A DNA stretch of 7,882 nt, taken from Alphaproteobacteria bacterium. Lineage in GTDB: Bacteria; Pseudomonadota; Alphaproteobacteria; Rhizobiales; Xanthobacteraceae. Position numbers and translations under genes: made by a program. The stretch spans positions 1-7,882 of the forward strand of contig VAZU01000047.1 of NCBI GenBank assembly GCA_005884745.1, given 5' to 3'. The notes under the pieces are model-generated. The model made no database searches. It saw only the letters and a list, made by a program, of their open reading frames with translations, and was not told the DNA's origin. This document shows, one piece after another, positions 1 to 6,198 of the stretch (positions are counted from its first letter, which is position 1; each line of letters begins with the position of its first letter).

Positions 1-163
1 CAAGGTCGTGACCGACCGCGGCGGCCGCGTGCTCGCCGCGAAAGTGTTCCGCGCCAGCGTTCCCGCCGCCTCCACCGAGGGACCGGACGCGGTATCGGCA
101 CTCGACGAGGCGTTCCAGCGCGTCATCACCGATCTGGTCGCCTGGGCCTCCCACGTGGTGTGA
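1..163 (+). CDS. ABC-type transport auxiliary lipoprotein, C-terminal fragment (5' end outside window)
   Basis: Reading from base 2, the visible 53 codons end at a TGA at 161-163. The peptide has a strand-like segment GRVLAAKVFRASVPAAS, then an acidic/Ala stretch, then a helix (ALDEAFQRVITDLVAWASHVV). This pattern (a final beta strand with an 'F.ASVPA' stretch, then a terminal helix with 'IVxW') matches the end of the ABC_trans_aux family, the PqiC/LptE-like periplasmic lipoproteins that work with MCE-domain/permease/ATPase lipid transporters in the cell envelope. The lipobox and most of the fold are outside the window, so the assignment rests on the C-terminal signature only. The gene is probably the last of an operon, because a strong hairpin follows 23 bp after the stop and the next gene is convergent. 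Confidence 0.7.
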   Translation, partial: KVVTDRGGRVLAAKVFRASVPAASTEGPDAVSALDEAFQRVITDLVAWASHVV

Positions 164-186
164 GGCGCGGCGTTGATCGCTGCTAC

Positions 187-220
187 AAAAAAGGCGCGCC
201 GAGGCGCGCCCTGTTTGTTT
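187..220. terminator. Bidirectional hairpin terminator between convergent genes
   Basis: Two copies of ggcgcgcc (193-200 and 203-210) are separated by GA. Each copy is its own reverse complement, so they fold into a GC-only stem of 7-8 bp. The left flank is AAAAAA (187-192), which is a U-tract for minus-strand transcripts. The right flank is CTGTTTGTTT (211-220), a U-rich tail for plus-strand transcripts. It sits 23 bp after the lipoprotein stop and 16 bp beyond the stop of the minus-strand giant gene, so it can end both. Confidence 0.8.
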
Positions 221-235
221 CCGCGGCAGCGCCCC

Positions 236-3200
236 TTACTCGAAGCGGCCGGCGGCGTGGGCCAGCATGGTGTAGACCTTGCCGGTCTCCGAGGTCAGGT
301 AGGTCCGCGCCACCACCGCGCCGCGGTCGTCGCGCGAGGCGTCGTCGAGCAGCCGCTCGAACTCGCCGATGTAGCGGTCGACCGTCTGCTTGAAGTCGCG
401 TTCGCCGCGATAGCGCTTGCGGATCTCGTCGAAGGTCTTCTGCCCCTGCATGGTATAGAGCCGCTTGGTGAACACGTTGCGCTCGCCGCGCTTGTAGCGG
501 TCCCAAAGCTCGCCGGCCGCGCCGTGATCGATCATGCGGGCGATGTCGACCGAGAGCGAATCGAGCGATTCGAGCGCATGGCGGGCCGGACGCTCCTTGC
601 CGCCTCCCTCCTCGTCGCGCGAAGCCCGGGCCAGCAGCTCGCTCATCCAGCCGTCGCGGCCGTTGCCGCCGTTGCGGCCGTTGCCCTGGGGCGGCGGCGC
701 GGCGGGGCCTTCCGGCCTGCGCGGAGGAGGCGCCGCCGGGGCGGAGCGCCCCCCGCCGCCGACGACCTCGAGGCGCGCGGCGGGGCGAGGCTCGCTGCGA
801 GCGCCGCCCGCGGCGACTTCGTCGCGCACGCCGCGGCGCATCGGCTCGGCGGTGTCGATCGCGTGCGCATGGCGGGCCACGATGCGGTTGAGCTCGGCCA
901 GCGCATCGATCTGCTCGACGATGACCCGGCGCATCTGCGCGGTGCTCTCGGCGGCTTCCTGCGGCAGTTCGAGCACGCCGCGGCGCATCTCGGCGCGGGT
1001 CGTTTCCAGCTCGTGCTGGATCTCGCCGGCCATGCCCTTCATGTCGCGCACGATCTCGGCAAAACGCTCGCTGACCTGGCGGAACAGAGTCTGCGTGTCG
1101 CCGGTCGCCTGGTCATAGAGGCCGCGCAACGCCTCGCCGGTGCGTTGCCGCTCCTGCTCCGAAGTCGAGCGCACCAGCTCGTACTGGCTGGTGATGGCGC
1201 GGGAGCCCTCCGCGGTGGATTCGGCGATCACCTGCGCGATTTCGCGGGCGCGCCCCTCGGCGGCCTCGAAGGAATCCTTCAGCAGCGTGGCGAAGCGCGT
1301 CAACCGCTGATCGAGTTCCTGAGCCTTGCCGTCGAGGTGGCCGACCAGCGCATCCATGGAACTGCGCCGCTCCGCCAGCGTCTGCTCGGTGCGGCGATTG
1401 CTGGTGTCGACAAGCTCGGCCGCGGATGCCAGCGCCCGGCCGCGCTCGTCGAACTGCTCGGCCACCGCCGTGATCTCGCGCAGCACGTTGCCGGTGATGT
1501 TGTGGAACGAGTTGATCTGTTCCTCGACCTTGGAGCTCGTCGCCCCGCTGCGGTCGGCCAATTGGTTCATCGTGGTCACGAATTCCTTGACGCGACCCGA
1601 CAGCGTGTTCTCCACCGCGCCGAGATTGGCGGTGGCGCCGCTCAGCACCTCCTGGAGCAGGATATTGGCCTCGCGCAGCCGCTCGAACAGCGCCGCGGTG
1701 TCGTTGCGCAGCATGTTGTGGGTGTCCATCACCTCCGAGACGGCGGCGGCGGCGGTCTGCTGCGAATGCTCGGTCGCGGTCTTGGCGCCCGCCTGCAAAT
1801 TCTCCAGCGAGCGAGTGACCGAGGCCGAAGCGGTCGAGGCCGCGTCGTTGATGATGCGGGCGATGTCCTGGCTGTTGTCCAGCATCGTCTTGGTGAACGA
1901 CAGGCCCTTGGTCTCGATCGATTGCACCGCCTCCTTGGTGACGCGGTCGACATCGGTCGCGAATTGCTGGCCGCGGCCGCCGAGCGCGATGAGGAAATTG
2001 CCGCTCTTCTCGTCGAGGATATGCGCCAGCTCCAAGCCGCGCTGGTTGATGCTGGTGTTGAGCTCCTCGGCCTTGGCCGCCATGCTGCGGACCACTTCGG
2101 CGCTCACCCCCAGCAGCGTGCGCTCGACCTCGCCGGCGTTCTGCTTGAGCACGTTGCCGGCGCCGGAGGAGATCGCGCCGAGCCGGCTCTCGACCTCGTC
2201 GGTCTGCTGCTTGAGCGCGGCGGACGTGGTCGTGAGCACGCGCTCGGCCTCCTGCGCGCTCGAGCGCACGGCCTCGACCGTCGAGGACGCCAATTGGGCC
2301 AGCGCCTGTTCGGCTTCTCCGGTGTTGGTCTTGATGGCGTGGCTGAGCTGCTCGAACCGCGACGTCATGGCGGTGGAGACGGCCTGGCCGCGCACTTCGA
2401 TCTGGCTCGCCACGGTCTCGACGCGGCCGACCAGCAGCTCCTCGAACCGGGCGATGCGGGCATCGAGATTGCCGGCGATCTCCATGGCGCGCACGCCGAG
2501 CGTCTTGTCGATCTCGTCGGTCTTTGCGGCGAGCGCGTCGGCGACCTTGCTGCCGCGGGCATTGATGGTGGCCGCGATGTCGCCGATGCGCTGCTCCAGC
2601 GCGCCGACGACCTCCTTGCCGCCCTCCGCCAGGGTCTTGGCAATGTCCAGCACGCGATCGCCGAGCGCCTGGTTGAGCGTCTGCGTGCGGGCGTCGAGCG
2701 CCTCCTGGACGCGCGCGATGCGCTGATCGAGCCCGGCGGTGAACTCGGTCGCCCGGGTGGTGACGCGGTCATCGAAATTCTCGACGTGGGAGTGCATCCG
2801 CTCGGTCAGCTCGGTCGAATGCTGGCCGAGGCGCTCCACCAGCTCGCCGCCGCGATCGCCGAAACTCTCGACGTGGGAGCGCATCTTCTCGGTCAGCTCG
2901 GCGGAATTGTAGCCGAGCCGTTCCACCAGCTCGCCGCCGTAGACCTTCACCGTGCGATCGAACTCGGTGAGATGCCGGGTGATCAGCTCGCCCAGCGCGC
3001 CGCTGTCCTGTGAGATCTTCTCGGCGAGTTCCGAGCCGCCGCGGGTGAACACGTCCTCGAACGACTGCAGGCGCGCGGTGAGCAGCTCCTGGATGGCGTC
3101 GCCTTTGACGTTGATGGTGGAGGCCAGCGTGTCGGCGGTCTCGCGGAAGGCCTCGGTGACGGTGGCGCTGCGCGCCACGATGGCCTCGGTGACCCGCGAT

Positions 3201-4600
3201 CCGGTCTCGTCGAGCTTGGAAACCACGTCGCTGCCGCGCAAGGTGAGGTCGAGAACCAGCGATTCCCCCGTTGCCTTCAGGGTATTGTTCACGTCCTCCG
3301 CGCGGGTAGCGATGTTCTCGGCGATGCGGCCGCCGGTCTCGATCAGCGCGTCGGTGATGTCCTGGGCCTTCTCGGCGATGCCCGCGGTGAGCCCGGTGGT
3401 GCGATGGGTGAAGCCGTCCGCGACCTGGTCGAGCCGCGAGGACAGCAGGTTCGACAGCTTGGTGGCGAGCTCGCCGAACTCCTCGCTGATGTGATCGGTC
3501 TTGACGTGGATGCTCGAGGTCAGGCGCTCGGTGGCGCTTTCGAGCGTGCGCGTCGCCTCGGCGCTGGTGCTGTTGAGCTGCTCGAGCAGATCGCCGCCGC
3601 GTTCGCCGATGGCGTCGATCATGGAATCGCCGGCGCGTCCGAGCGCGAGCGTGATGTGCTCGCCCTTCTCCGCGAGCGAGCGCGTGATCCGCTGGGCCGC
3701 GTCGGTGACGCTGGCGGCGATCAGCTCGCTGACCGAGCCGATGTCCTGGGTGAGCCCGACGTGGACGCCGGAGATCGCGCTGCGCACCTGCTCGGCCTGG
3801 GTGACCATGGTGTCGCGCTGGTTGGCGAGATCCTCGATCAGGCCGCGGATGCGCAGCTCGTTGTCGTTATAGGCGCGCTCCAGCGCCGCGACCTCGTTGT
3901 GGACCAGGGCTTCGAGTTCCGCGGCGCGCGCGAGCGCGCGCTCCACTCCGTCGCCCATGGCGGCGACTTCGCGGCGGATCGCCTGGCCGACGCTGACGAT
4001 CGATTCCTTGGCGATGGTCTCGGGCTCGGCGAACCGCACGGCAGTATCGGTCATGGAGCGGCCGATGATGCGCAGCTCCTGGGCGCGGCTGACCAGGTTC
4101 GCGAGCAGGAACAGGAATGCGACCGGCATGATCAGCACGGCCGCAAAACCGTAGAGCTGCAGGGCGATGCCGTTCTCGCCGATCAGCTGAACGGGCTCGG
4201 TTCCGAGCTGCGCCATGCCGAGCATGATGCCGGCCGCGATCCAGCCGACCGCAAAAATTCCGGCGATCACATAGGGCCGGCGCGACGGGCGGCGCTGCAG
4301 GGTCTGGAGCATGCGCCCGACGGACTGGCGGTCGTCGTTGGCGGCGGGCGGCTGTGCGTCCTCGGCGGCTTCCGGCTCGACCGCAGGCGGCTCGCCGAAA
4401 AAGATTTCCTGGTCTCTCGCCGCATCGCGGCGCGACCGGCGGCGGTTTTCGCGGGTCCTGTCGACCGGGTCGGGCCCTGGAGGCGCCGGCGGCGGCCCGG
4501 CCGCAGCCGAGGGTTCGCCGTCCCGGAGACTGAGCGCATCCTGGATCGCCGACAGCGCTGCCTCGGTCGGATCCTGCATTTTCCTGGGGTTGTTTGCCAT
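236..4600 (-). CDS. Giant membrane-anchored helical repeat protein, GPR/RgsE-like polar growth scaffold
   Basis: The product has 1454 residues. I chose the ATG at 4600 (MANNPRKMQDPTEAAL). The frame stays open to a GTG at 4633, but the ATG has a GGCGGA ribosome site 8 nt upstream. Domains in order: a short helix (about 1-30); a Pro/Arg/Glu-rich cytoplasmic segment (30-105); two membrane helices (about 110-133 and 149-170) with a short hairpin between; then about 1090 residues of helical, Pro-poor sequence; a Gly/Pro-rich linker (about 1265-1340); and a C-terminal domain (about 1341-1454) ending in TSETGKVYTMLAHAAGRFE. Residues 311-552 and 610-807 follow a 22-residue amphipathic periodicity like exchangeable apolipoproteins. 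Two N-terminal membrane helices plus apolipoprotein-like repeats are the described architecture of Agrobacterium GPR (growth pole ring, about 2,100 aa) and Sinorhizobium RgsE, which organise unipolar growth. This copy is shorter. Orthology is inferred from architecture, and genomes often label such proteins 'kinesin-like' or 'apolipoprotein-like' hypothetical. It is transcribed divergently from the HPt gene. Confidence 0.75.
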   Translation of the reverse strand: MANNPRKMQDPTEAALSAIQDALSLRDGEPSAAAGPPPAPPGPDPVDRTRENRRRSRRDAARDQEIFFGEPPAVEPEAAEDAQPPAANDDRQSVGRMLQTLQRRPSRRPYVIAGIFAVGWIAAGIMLGMAQLGTEPVQLIGENGIALQLYGFAAVLIMPVAFLFLLANLVSRAQELRIIGRSMTDTAVRFAEPETIAKESIVSVGQAIRREVAAMGDGVERALARAAELEALVHNEVAALERAYNDNELRIRGLIEDLANQRDTMVTQAEQVRSAISGVHVGLTQDIGSVSELIAASVTDAAQRITRSLAEKGEHITLALGRAGDSMIDAIGERGGDLLEQLNSTSAEATRTLESATERLTSSIHVKTDHISEEFGELATKLSNLLSSRLDQVADGFTHRTTGLTAGIAEKAQDITDALIETGGRIAENIATRAEDVNNTLKATGESLVLDLTLRGSDVVSKLDETGSRVTEAIVARSATVTEAFRETADTLASTINVKGDAIQELLTARLQSFEDVFTRGGSELAEKISQDSGALGELITRHLTEFDRTVKVYGGELVERLGYNSAELTEKMRSHVESFGDRGGELVERLGQHSTELTERMHSHVENFDDRVTTRATEFTAGLDQRIARVQEALDARTQTLNQALGDRVLDIAKTLAEGGKEVVGALEQRIGDIAATINARGSKVADALAAKTDEIDKTLGVRAMEIAGNLDARIARFEELLVGRVETVASQIEVRGQAVSTAMTSRFEQLSHAIKTNTGEAEQALAQLASSTVEAVRSSAQEAERVLTTTSAALKQQTDEVESRLGAISSGAGNVLKQNAGEVERTLLGVSAEVVRSMAAKAEELNTSINQRGLELAHILDEKSGNFLIALGGRGQQFATDVDRVTKEAVQSIETKGLSFTKTMLDNSQDIARIINDAASTASASVTRSLENLQAGAKTATEHSQQTAAAAVSEVMDTHNMLRNDTAALFERLREANILLQEVLSGATANLGAVENTLSGRVKEFVTTMNQLADRSGATSSKVEEQINSFHNITGNVLREITAVAEQFDERGRALASAAELVDTSNRRTEQTLAERRSSMDALVGHLDGKAQELDQRLTRFATLLKDSFEAAEGRAREIAQVIAESTAEGSRAITSQYELVRSTSEQERQRTGEALRGLYDQATGDTQTLFRQVSERFAEIVRDMKGMAGEIQHELETTRAEMRRGVLELPQEAAESTAQMRRVIVEQIDALAELNRIVARHAHAIDTAEPMRRGVRDEVAAGGARSEPRPAARLEVVGGGGRSAPAAPPPRRPEGPAAPPPQGNGRNGGNGRDGWMSELLARASRDEEGGGKERPARHALESLDSLSVDIARMIDHGAAGELWDRYKRGERNVFTKRLYTMQGQKTFDEIRKRYRGERDFKQTVDRYIGEFERLLDDASRDDRGAVVARTYLTSETGKVYTMLAHAAGRFE
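2180..3670 (-). repeat. Two arrays of 22-residue apolipoprotein-like helical repeats within the giant protein
   Basis: From residue 311 to 552, eleven consecutive 22-residue units align without gaps (3670-2945). Unit starts include ETGGRIAEN at 421, ATGESLVLD at 443, ETGSRVTEA at 465 and ETADTLAST at 487. Each unit has a small or Gly-containing start, a hydrophobic at about position 6, an Arg or Lys near 13 and a hydrophobic close. A second array in a shifted register runs from residue 610 to 807 (2773-2180), nine units, for example QEALDARTQ, AKTLAEGGK and AATINARGS. The units are diverged in DNA and are recognised at protein level. Each 22-mer is two 11-residue helical turns of amphipathic helix, suited to membrane-surface or self-assembly contacts. 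Confidence 0.7.
2765..2938 (-). repeat. 87-bp tandem duplication inside the giant gene (29-residue unit)
   Basis: Residues 555-583 (2852-2938) and 584-612 (2765-2851) are near-identical. Both begin GGELVERLG and continue with an S-[AT]-ELTE-[KR]-M core followed by SHVE-[SN]-F. Much of the DNA is also identical, so this duplication is recent relative to the neighbouring 22-residue units. The 29-residue length is 22 + 7 (one extra heptad) and accounts for the shift of register between the two 22-residue arrays. Confidence 0.85.
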
Positions 4601-4790
4601 GATGTTCGTCCGCCGTCCCGTGCTTGTTCCCACCCATCACCGCGGCAAAACCCGCCTGCCGGCGGCTCCGCCTTCCCGAACGGTGATCATTCCCACCCGT
4701 ACACGAGCCGGCATGAACCCACGCCGGCGCGGCCGAGCGGCCATCCTATCGGCCTGACGGATCGAATGAAACCATCTCGGTAACCTCCGC

Positions 4791-4804
4791 TTAAGCATTG
4801 TTAA
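4791..4804. promoter_or_regulatory. TTAA-N6-TTAA element, imperfect CtrA-like site
   Basis: TTAA at 4791-4794 and TTAA at 4801-4804 are separated by six bases; the right half continues as TTAAC. The alphaproteobacterial cell-cycle regulator CtrA binds TTAA-N7-TTAA, so the spacing is one base short and binding is uncertain. It lies about 190 bp upstream of the giant gene start, in a GC-rich genome where paired TTAA words are rare. Confidence 0.3.
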
Positions 4805-4966
4805 CGGGGTGACCGACGGCACATCCGATTTAGAGGGTGCTATGGTACGGATGACGCTTCCCAGCCCCTCGCCTATCAGGCCGTAGTATTCCCGCATGAT
4901 CTGGGCGACCAAAAGGCAGCCGAGGAATGTTCTTTGGGCTGTGGACGACGGGCGAGCCGCCATGGG

Positions 4967-4982
4967 TTAGGGTTTTGTTAAC
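4967..4982 (+). promoter_or_regulatory. CtrA-like site upstream of the HPt gene
   Basis: The sequence TTAG (4967-4970), seven bases, then TTAAC (4978-4982) fits the CtrA consensus TTAA-N7-TTAAC with one mismatch. The right half is part of GTTAACC, a common CtrA half-site form in rhizobia. It lies 117 bp upstream of the HPt start and could serve either divergent gene. The call is by consensus only; chance occurrence is possible. Confidence 0.45.
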
Positions 4983-5084
4983 CACCGACATGGTTGGCTA
5001 CGGGAAAAGGGCCTCGCGGGCCACGCATTTACCCGGATTTTGCCGCCACCGGGCCACGCTCGGCGTCTAGGCAGCCAGCCATGG

Positions 5085-5093
5085 GGAGGGGGA
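5085..5093 (+). promoter_or_regulatory. Ribosome binding site deciding the HPt start
   Basis: GGAGGGGGA at 5085-5093 places GGAGG 9 nt before the ATG at 5099. This selects 5099 over the in-frame ATG at 5081, which would lie on top of the purine tract, and over the more distant ATG at 4994. Confidence 0.7.
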
Positions 5094-5098
5094 CAGGC

Positions 5099-5485
5099 AT
5101 GGGACTCTCGGTATTGGTCGACAATGGCGCTTCGAGCTCGCTGCCCGTTTCGGGCGAGCGTCCGATCGATCTCGTGCATCTTGCGCGGATGACGCTCGGG
5201 GACCGGGGGCTCGAGCGCGAGGTGTTGGAATTGTTCGATCGCCAGGCCGGCATGCTGATCGTGCGGATGCAGCAGGCGGCGCGTGCCGGCATCTGCGCGG
5301 CGGCGCACACGCTCAAGGGTTCGGCGCGCGGGATCGGCGCCTGGCGCGTGGCGCGGGCGGCCGAGGCGGTCGAGCTTGCCGCGGGAAGCGCGGCCGAGCT
5401 CGAGCTCGAAGCGGCGATCGTGCGACTGGGCGCTGCCGCGGCGGAAACCCGCGCCGTGATCGCCGACTTGCTCCAGCCGAACTAG
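5099..5485 (+). CDS. Stand-alone histidine phosphotransfer (HPt) domain protein
   Basis: The 128-residue product is a single HPt module. After a variable N-terminus (about 1-22), helices begin at IDLVHLARMTLGD and continue as LEREVLELFDRQAGMLIVRM. The phosphoacceptor motif is AAHTLKGSARGIGA, with His70 in the canonical H-x-LKG-[SA] context. A second helix pair (VARAAEAVELA and the C-terminal AAIVRLGAAAAETRAVIADLL) completes the four-helix bundle. No kinase, receiver or DNA-binding domain is attached, so it should act in the cytoplasm as a relay carrying phosphate between a hybrid kinase and a response regulator. It lacks the ChpT-type pseudo-ATPase domain. Partners cannot be read from the window. 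It is divergent from the polar-growth gene, and the CtrA-like site upstream suggests cell-cycle control. Confidence 0.88.
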   Translation: MGLSVLVDNGASSSLPVSGERPIDLVHLARMTLGDRGLEREVLELFDRQAGMLIVRMQQAARAGICAAAHTLKGSARGIGAWRVARAAEAVELAAGSAAELELEAAIVRLGAAAAETRAVIADLLQPN

Positions 5486-5491
5486 CTCGCC

Positions 5492-5520
5492 GGGCTGTCG
5501 ATCGCCAGCCCTGCCGGGCT
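5492..5520 (+). terminator. Possible weak terminator after the HPt gene
   Basis: GGGCTG (5492-5497) can pair with CAGCCC (5506-5511), and an alternative stem pairs AGCCC (5507-5511) with GGGCT (5516-5520). The hairpins begin 7 bp after the HPt stop. There is no T-tract, so this would be at best a weak or Rho-assisted stop. Confidence 0.25.
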
Positions 5521-5547
5521 TGCGCTCGCGCGTTCGCTCCCTATAAA
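5520..5547 (+). promoter_or_regulatory. Possible promoter of the ferredoxin transcript
   Basis: TATAAA at 5542-5547 matches five of six bases of the -10 consensus, in a very GC-rich setting. TTGCGC at 5520-5525 is a poor -35, with a 16-base spacer. If used, transcription would begin near 5554, just before the hairpin at 5556, giving the ferredoxin mRNA a leader of about 210 nt that contains the 15-bp repeat array. Confidence 0.3.
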
Positions 5548-5555
5548 AGCCCCGA

Positions 5556-5591
5556 CAGGATTGGCTTGCCGGCGTCGGCGAGCCGATCCTG
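5556..5591 (+). promoter_or_regulatory. Long RNA hairpin in the ferredoxin leader (16-bp stem, 4-base loop)
   Basis: Bases 5556-5571 pair with 5576-5591 with no bulge, leaving the loop GCGT (5572-5575). Fourteen pairs are Watson-Crick and two are T-G (5562 with 5585, 5567 with 5580). In plus-strand RNA these are G-U wobbles; in minus-strand RNA they would be A-C mismatches, so the fold favours the plus-strand transcript. No U-tract follows, which argues against a simple terminator. A smaller stem, CCGCC (5614-5618) with GGCGG (5621-5625), follows. It could be an mRNA-stabilising 5' hairpin, a regulatory structure, or part of a dispersed repeat. Confidence 0.6.
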
Positions 5592-5631
5592 CAGCATTTC
5601 GCAACAACGCCATCCGCCAAGGCGGCCAGGT

Positions 5632-5699
5632 CCTGGATCGAACTCCCTGGATCGAACTCCCTGGATCGAAGTCCCTGGATCGAAGTCCCTGGATCGAAA
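5632..5699. repeat. 15-bp tandem repeat, about 4.5 copies, upstream of the ferredoxin gene
   Basis: The unit is CTGGATCGAA-[CG]-TCCC. Full units start at 5633, 5648, 5663 and 5678, and a partial unit starts at 5693. The first two carry C and the next two carry G at position 11; otherwise they are identical, so the array grew by recent unit duplication. It ends 67 bp before the ferredoxin ATG. Because 15 is a multiple of three, the array keeps spurious frames open across it, for example a repeated FDPGS pentapeptide on the minus strand, which I do not believe is translated. Confidence 0.9.
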
Positions 5700-5766
5700 C
5701 CGCGATGATTCGAGCTCGGCGTTGCTCTTGCTGAACCCGGCCTGATCGCCCGTTGCACCCATTCCC

Positions 5767-6087
5767 ATGGTGAAAATCACCTACATCGATTCCGGCGGCA
5801 CCGCGCGGACCGTCGAAGGCGAGGTCGGCTCGACCGTCATGGAGACGGCGATCAAGAACAGCGTGCCGGAGATCGAGGCCGAATGCGGCGGCGCCTGCGC
5901 GTGCTCGACCTGTCACGTCTACGTCGAGGAGGGATGGAAGGAGAAGACCGGCGAGCCCTCGCCGATGGAGGAGGACATGCTCGATTTCGCCTTCGAGGTG
6001 AAGCCGAACTCGCGCCTCTCCTGCCAGATCAAGGTGAGCGAGGACCTCGAAGGCCTGGTGGTGAGGACGCCGGAGCGGCAAGCGTGA
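5767..6087 (+). CDS. [2Fe-2S] ferredoxin, adrenodoxin type
   Basis: The 106-residue product is a soluble one-electron carrier of the vertebrate/adrenodoxin class. The cluster ligands are Cys40, Cys46, Cys49 and Cys86, in the motif ECGGACACSTCHVYV and in NSRLSCQI. Cys44 is the extra non-ligand cysteine common in this class. The acidic segment EEDMLDFAFEV (about 68-78) is the usual docking surface for reductase and acceptor. The length is typical and the start MVKITYID is the expected family start, although no clear Shine-Dalgarno precedes it. The gene is followed after 111 bp by an FNR on the same strand, its likely reductase. Such ferredoxins (for example palustrisredoxin B of Rhodopseudomonas) feed P450s or other oxygenases, or Fe-S biogenesis. 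No such acceptor gene is visible here, so the final partner is unknown. Confidence 0.93.
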   Translation: MVKITYIDSGGTARTVEGEVGSTVMETAIKNSVPEIEAECGGACACSTCHVYVEEGWKEKTGEPSPMEEDMLDFAFEVKPNSRLSCQIKVSEDLEGLVVRTPERQA

Positions 6088-6100
6088 TGATCCTTCCCCG

Positions 6101-6128
6101 TTGCGGCCGGCCGCAAGCGCCGGCTTGC
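6101..6128. repeat. Overlapping palindromes in the ferredoxin-FNR gap
   Basis: TTGCGGCCGGCCGCAA (6101-6116) is a perfect 16-bp palindrome. Its right edge also starts a second hairpin, GCAAGC (6113-6118) with GCTTGC (6123-6128) and a GCCG loop. The two folds share bases 6113-6116 and so exclude each other in RNA. The element begins 13 bp after the ferredoxin stop and has no T-tract. It could limit read-through into the FNR gene, set a processing point, or be a dispersed repeat. Confidence 0.55.
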
Positions 6129-6198
6129 CCCGCCTTGCGCGAGAGCCGTTCGCCGCCGCGCGACAGACGGGTTCCTCCGGCGTATCCGGTGGGTCAGC

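Larger units (their letters stand above)
4601..5098. other. Divergent intergenic region between the polar-growth and HPt genes
   Basis: About 500 bp separates the start of the minus-strand giant gene from the start of the plus-strand HPt gene. The middle (about 4770-4990) is visibly AT-richer than the flanking genes and contains two TTAA-based sites, listed separately, as expected of a shared control region. I see no convincing sigma-70 box pair for either gene and no tRNA or clear small RNA. A minus-strand open frame (4637-4963) is present but is judged not coding. The HPt frame is open upstream to an ATG at 4994, but the ribosome site favours the start at 5099. Confidence 0.6.

Noticed and set aside
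173..3013. Plus-strand open frame of 946 codons antisense to the giant gene (and a similar one at 3404-4783)
   Set aside because: It is an antisense shadow. The minus strand encodes coherent membrane helices, 22-residue repeats and a C-terminal domain. High GC and codon bias keep the antisense frame open. Its product is Ala/Gly/Arg/His-rich and has no recognisable domain.
236..4600. Methyl-accepting chemotaxis receptor or SMC/kinesin motor
   Set aside because: There is no MCP hairpin signature, no HAMP domain and no Walker A motif. The helical repeats and two close N-terminal membrane helices fit a scaffold better.
4637..4963. Minus-strand open frame of 108 codons (MAARPSSTAQRTFLG...) upstream of the giant gene
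   Set aside because: Its codons include AGA, ATA and TTA and lack the strong GC third-position bias of the neighbours. It crosses TTAA regulatory-like sites, has no recognisable domain, and its second half is Arg-rich as in random GC-rich frames. A real small protein cannot be fully excluded without conservation data.
4994..5098. A longer HPt protein starting at the ATG at 4994
   Set aside because: The added 35 residues are basic and low-complexity, the ATG has no good ribosome site, and GGAGG lies 9 nt before the ATG at 5099.
5632..5699. CRISPR array
   Set aside because: The units are 15 bp with no spacers between them, which is a simple tandem repeat and not a repeat-spacer structure.
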